Source: an uncultured Burkholderiaceae bacterium
GTDB lineage: Bacteria > Pseudomonadota > Gammaproteobacteria > Burkholderiales > Burkholderiaceae
Length of the DNA: 14,350 nucleotides
Assembly (NCBI GenBank): GCA_937871985.1
Contig: CALMPB010000340.1
Span: 1 to 14,350 of the forward strand
Direction of reading: 5' to 3'
This document shows, in pieces, positions 13,554 to 14,350 of the stretch (positions are counted from its first letter, which is position 1; each line of letters opens with the position of its first letter). A model generated the notes under the pieces. That model was not told the origin of the DNA. It made no database searches and saw only the letters and a list, made by a program, of their open reading frames with translations. A program made the translations under genes and the position numbers.

Positions 13554-14273
13554 ATGCTTATTGAGCAACGCACCTATACCTTGAAACCAGGCTGCGTAAG
13601 AAAGTACCTGGAGATTTATGAAAGGGAAGGGCTGCATGTACAGTCTTATTACTTTCAGCGGATGATTGGCTACTTTCATACCGAGGTCGGGGCGTTGAAC
13701 CAAATTATTCATATTTGGGGATTTCCGTCCTACGAACAACGCCTTGAGGCTAGAGCGGGCTTAGCGGCTGATCTTAAGTGGCAGGCCTATGCCCAGCAGA
13801 CACGCCCTTTTATTCTGGCCCAAGAAAGCTGCTTTCTAACTCCTGCAACATTCTCCCCTATCAATGGCAGCGTAGGTGCCGCCTTGAACTTGCCACATGT
13901 GGTAAACGAAGTAAAGGCTATGGTCAGCGCTTACGAGAAAGCTTTGGATGGTAATGATCTGGATTCTCTTGATGCGCTGATGTGGGATAACGATCAGGCA
14001 ATTCGCTTTGGTCATCGTGAGTCACTGGTTGGTAAAAGCCAGATCAGCGCATTCAGATCTGCGCGAAAAGGTGGGAGTGGAGAGCGCAAAGTGATTAGGC
14101 AGGAAATTGTCACGCATGGCACTGACACGGCGACGGTTGCCATACTTTTCACGCGAGAAGACTTTGGGGAGCAAGTGGGACGATGGACCCAATCATGGAT
14201 GCGCGTTGGCAAGCATTGGAAGTTGACGTGCGCACATGTGAGTTTCAGCGAGGAAAGCCGCAGCTTCAATTGA
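13554..14273 (+). CDS. NIPSNAP domain fused to AtzH-like (DUF3225) domain
   Basis: This 239-residue protein appears to join two domains. Residues 1-100 (MLIEQRTYTLKPGCVRKYLE onward, with IIHIWGFPSYEQRLEAR) match the NIPSNAP family, a ferredoxin-like dimeric alpha-beta barrel fold of largely unknown function. Residues about 113-232 match the AtzH-like/DUF3225 group of SnoaL-type (NTF2-like) proteins: VVNEVKAMVSAYEKALDGND, ALMWDNDQAIRFG, and the closing WTQSWMRVGKHWKLTCAHVS. AtzH-like proteins are usually stand-alone and occur near amidases of s-triazine breakdown. AAGGA lies 8 nt before the ATG, and the gene follows the propeller gene by 12 nt. Both folds often bind small hydrophobic or acidic ligands, so an enzyme or ligand-handling protein is plausible. 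No catalytic assignment is made. Confidence 0.82.
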   Translation: MLIEQRTYTLKPGCVRKYLEIYEREGLHVQSYYFQRMIGYFHTEVGALNQIIHIWGFPSYEQRLEARAGLAADLKWQAYAQQTRPFILAQESCFLTPATFSPINGSVGAALNLPHVVNEVKAMVSAYEKALDGNDLDSLDALMWDNDQAIRFGHRESLVGKSQISAFRSARKGGSGERKVIRQEIVTHGTDTATVAILFTREDFGEQVGRWTQSWMRVGKHWKLTCAHVSFSEESRSFN

Positions 14274-14350
14274 TAGTGAATGGAACCCTATTGAGAAACA
14301 ATCGTTGGCTGCGGGAGGCAGCAGCGACATAGATCGATCATAAAAACTTA

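Noticed and set aside
14308..14322. GCTGC-N5-GCAGC hairpin as terminator of the NIPSNAP operon
   Set aside because: The stem is only five pairs and no T-run follows. The operon may continue beyond the window.

Overview
The window reads as a catabolic accessory region of a proteobacterium, most likely a betaproteobacterium of the Burkholderiales (Alcaligenaceae or a relative). This is inferred from gene content: an IclR regulator, two LysR regulators, a CaiB-type CoA-transferase, an HpaI-type aldolase, cupins and MmsA, all packed tightly. No sequence search was possible. I saw no tRNA, rRNA, CRISPR array, insertion sequence or phage gene.

Region 1 (about 119-5121, minus strand) is a six-gene operon, in transcription order: small cupin, SDR dehydrogenase, alpha/beta hydrolase, HpcH/HpaI aldolase, two-domain cupin, and an amidohydrolase-type decarboxylase. 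Junctions are mostly tight: an ATGA overlap and gaps of 4, 25 and 26 nt, with 109 nt before the last gene. The upstream gap holds a perfect TATAAT -10 box inside two tandem palindromes set 22 bp apart. This is a strong operator candidate for the IclR regulator encoded just upstream (5389-6141). The enzyme set (ring decarboxylase, cupin oxygenase candidate, hydrolase, dehydrogenase, aldolase) looks like a route that opens a ring or branched acid and splits it to pyruvate plus an aldehyde. The substrate cannot be read from sequence.

Region 2 (6275-8898) holds mmsA, a CoA-acylating (methyl)malonate-semialdehyde dehydrogenase, with a textbook terminator and a good sigma-70 promoter. A LysR regulator is transcribed divergently from it. 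MmsA could take a semialdehyde released by the aldolase to a CoA ester.

Region 3 (8989-12207, minus strand) contains a LysR regulator, a short citrate-synthase-fold protein of the citryl-CoA lyase type, and a class III CoA-transferase. The transferase and lyase look like an activate-then-cleave pair. The lyase lacks the usual catalytic Asp, and Ile sits where citrate synthase has its first catalytic His.

Region 4 (12378-14273, plus strand) is a two-gene operon divergent from the second LysR gene. It encodes a six-Asp-box beta-propeller and an apparent fusion of a NIPSNAP domain to an AtzH-like (DUF3225, SnoaL-type) domain. The divergent gap carries two adjacent perfect palindromes. A near-copy of the first lies upstream of the lyase gene, so one LysR regulator may control both the lyase/transferase pair and the propeller/NIPSNAP operon. 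Regions 3 and 4 together are the best candidate here for an undescribed system.
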